The notes under the pieces were generated by a model. That model worked only from the letters and a program-made list of their open reading frames with translations, was not told the DNA's origin and searched no databases. A DNA stretch of 64,000 nucleotides. It comes from Bradyrhizobium iriomotense. GTDB taxonomy: Bacteria; Pseudomonadota; Alphaproteobacteria; Rhizobiales; Xanthobacteraceae. Position 1 is the first letter of the stretch; each line of letters opens with the position of its first letter. Shown here piece after piece: positions 62,959-64,000 of this stretch. The DNA lies in contig NZ_BSOW01000010.1 of the NCBI RefSeq assembly GCF_030160715.1, forward strand, positions 186,001-250,000. The letters are read 5' to 3'. The translations under genes were made by a program, and so were the position numbers.

Positions 62959-63219
62959 ATGTCTCTTCAGTTTCACCGTGCCGTCGACGACATGGAAATT
63001 TGGAGTGCGACCGGCGACGGCTTTTCCTTCGTGATCACGTATGAGAGCCCTGCGGGTTCCGGGTTTCATGGACTTGCCGGCTATGTGGCGTCGTGGCGGC
63101 CGCTCTATCGGAGTAACGGCGCGATCAAGATCGGCGGTTTGACGTTTGCGACCTTCACGGAGGCCGAGGAGGCTTGCAACACGATGTTTGAGCATCTGAA
63201 GGGGTCCGCGCTGGAATGA
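62959..63219 (+). CDS. Small hypothetical protein
   Basis: An 86-residue protein, MSLQFHRAVDDMEIWSATGD then GFSFVITYESPAGSGFHGLA, with a helical, Glu-rich end (TFTEAEEACNTMFEHLKG). It looks like a compact alpha-beta fold. I do not recognise a family, although small proteins of this style occur in rhizobial genomes. An in-frame ATG at 62989 (MEIWSATG) is a possible shorter start. No ribosome binding site is obvious for either. Confidence 0.55.
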   Translation: MSLQFHRAVDDMEIWSATGDGFSFVITYESPAGSGFHGLAGYVASWRPLYRSNGAIKIGGLTFATFTEAEEACNTMFEHLKGSALE

Positions 63220-63376
63220 AGTGCCACAGCCTGCGGTCGGGCTGCGTCGAGATTCCCGTGCTTTTGAGCGGAGAGGAGAGAGCCGCCAGACTGGGGCGGC
63301 CTTAAGGGTGAAGCTCATCGTCCGTTGAGAGGGGGCAATCGTCCCGCCACGACCGCGGATGCCTGAGTTTCAGCGG

Positions 63377-64000
63377 TCAGGCGGTGTTGCCGGCGTCGAC
63401 CGTCAGCACGGTGCCGGTGATGTTCCGGCCGCCTTCGCCGAGAAGGTATTCGACCATGGAAGCGACGTCGTCGGCTTCGGGCAGGCGGCGCAATGCGCTA
63501 CGGCCAGTGATGCGTCGACGGCCTTGGTCGTCCAAGGAGCTGGTCAATTCCGTATCGATGAAGCCGGGCGCGATCGCGTTCACGGTGATGCCGACCTTGC
63601 CGACTTCCCGGGCCAGCGAACGCGTGAAGCCGGTAACCGCAGCCTTGGACGCGGCATACACGGACAGGCCGCTGTAGCCGGTCGAGGCGACGATAGAGGA
63701 AATGTTGACGATCCGCCCCACACCGTCGGCCATCATATGCCGCGCCACGTATTTAGTCAGGATGATCGGCGACAGTACGTTGAGGCGAATCAACGCCTCG
63801 ATTTGGGAATTGCTCATGGTGGCCAGCAGCCCATCGGTGCCGATCCCGGCATTGTTGACGAGGCCGTAGATCGCGCCGAATTTGTCGCGCACTGATTTTG
63901 CGAAGGCCGGGATCGCATCAGTCGCCGCAAGGTCGCAGGCGCGGAAATGCAGGCACCGCTGTGCTTCGCGGATTGCAGCCGCAAGCTCCCCGCTTTCGCG
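63377..64000 (-). CDS. FabG-like short-chain reductase, N-terminus beyond the right edge
   Basis: The frame is open to the window edge, giving the last 207 residues. It has the NAG motif (YGLVNNAGIGTDGLLATMS), the catalytic Ser region RIVNISSIVASTGYSG and the catalytic Tyr-x-x-x-Lys in VYAASKAAVTGFTRSLAREV, followed by GITVNAIAPGFIDTEL and a C-terminus TGTVLTVDAGNTA. This is typical of 3-oxoacyl-ACP reductases and related short-chain dehydrogenases. A beta-ketoacyl reductase beside a locus with an acetoacetyl-type ligase is suggestive, but they are 34 kb apart. A decayed copy lies at 8.6-8.8 kb. Confidence 0.88.
   Translation of the reverse strand, partial: RESGELAAAIREAQRCLHFRACDLAATDAIPAFAKSVRDKFGAIYGLVNNAGIGTDGLLATMSNSQIEALIRLNVLSPIILTKYVARHMMADGVGRIVNISSIVASTGYSGLSVYAASKAAVTGFTRSLAREVGKVGITVNAIAPGFIDTELTSSLDDQGRRRITGRSALRRLPEADDVASMVEYLLGEGGRNITGTVLTVDAGNTA

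Overview
The window looks like a chromosomal surface-polysaccharide locus of an alphaproteobacterium, most likely Bradyrhizobium or a close Hyphomicrobiales relative. This rests on high GC, the rhizobial style of the export and methyltransferase genes, small rhizobial hypothetical proteins, and a truncated FabG-type reductase at the right edge. It is an inference from sequence style, since no rRNA, tRNA or CRISPR array was seen.

Layout. 1-1.4 kb: a lyase-like plus Ig-like secreted protein running off the left edge. 2-6.8 kb (minus): DsrE-like, VasI/TagO-like and TAXI-type binding proteins and a long coiled-coil protein. 7-9.4 kb: small proteins, a VanZ-like protein and gene remnants. 10-13.2 kb: divergent ExoF-like exporter and polyprenyl-phosphate sugar transferase. 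13.9-22 kb (minus): a 35-residue membrane peptide, a methyltransferase and a type I secretion operon (substrate, ABC exporter with two C39-like domains, HlyD-type adaptor). 22.6-39 kb: DUF354 protein, heparinase-like protein, an AMP-ligase/ACP/AAC(3) fusion, Gfo/Idh oxidoreductase, asparagine synthase, two GT4 glycosyltransferases, a second AAC(3)-like enzyme and an alpha-barrel protein. 39.8-48 kb: a WecB-WecC fusion, a Tat-exported lyase-like protein, a UDP-sugar dehydrogenase and an epimerase. 48.4-59.2 kb: two methyltransferases, Wzy-like polymerase, GT4, second asparagine synthase, Wzx-like flippase and Wzz-like protein. 60-63 kb: two LuxR-type regulators and a small protein. 63.4 kb to the end: FabG-like reductase.

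Working together, these suggest a Wzx/Wzy-dependent polymer. A lipid-linked sugar is started by the polyprenyl-phosphate transferase and extended by the GT4 enzymes. It would use N-acetyl-hexosaminuronic acids made by WecBC and the TviB-like/epimerase pair. The asparagine-synthase-like enzymes could amidate uronates, and the AAC(3)-like enzymes could N-acylate amino sugars. Flipping, polymerisation, length control and export would follow through Wzx, Wzy, Wzz and ExoF-like proteins. The unusual part is the ligase-ACP-acyltransferase fusion, which could be a self-contained acyl-loading and acyl-transfer machine for a sugar amine.

The locus is strongly mosaic. Fragments of its own genes (hlyD three times, asnB 5' ends, exoY-like, rfbB, pssD, deacetylase, GT4, fabG), IS remnants and two families of repeated noncoding leader sequence lie between intact genes. 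This indicates repeated duplication, recombination and loss.
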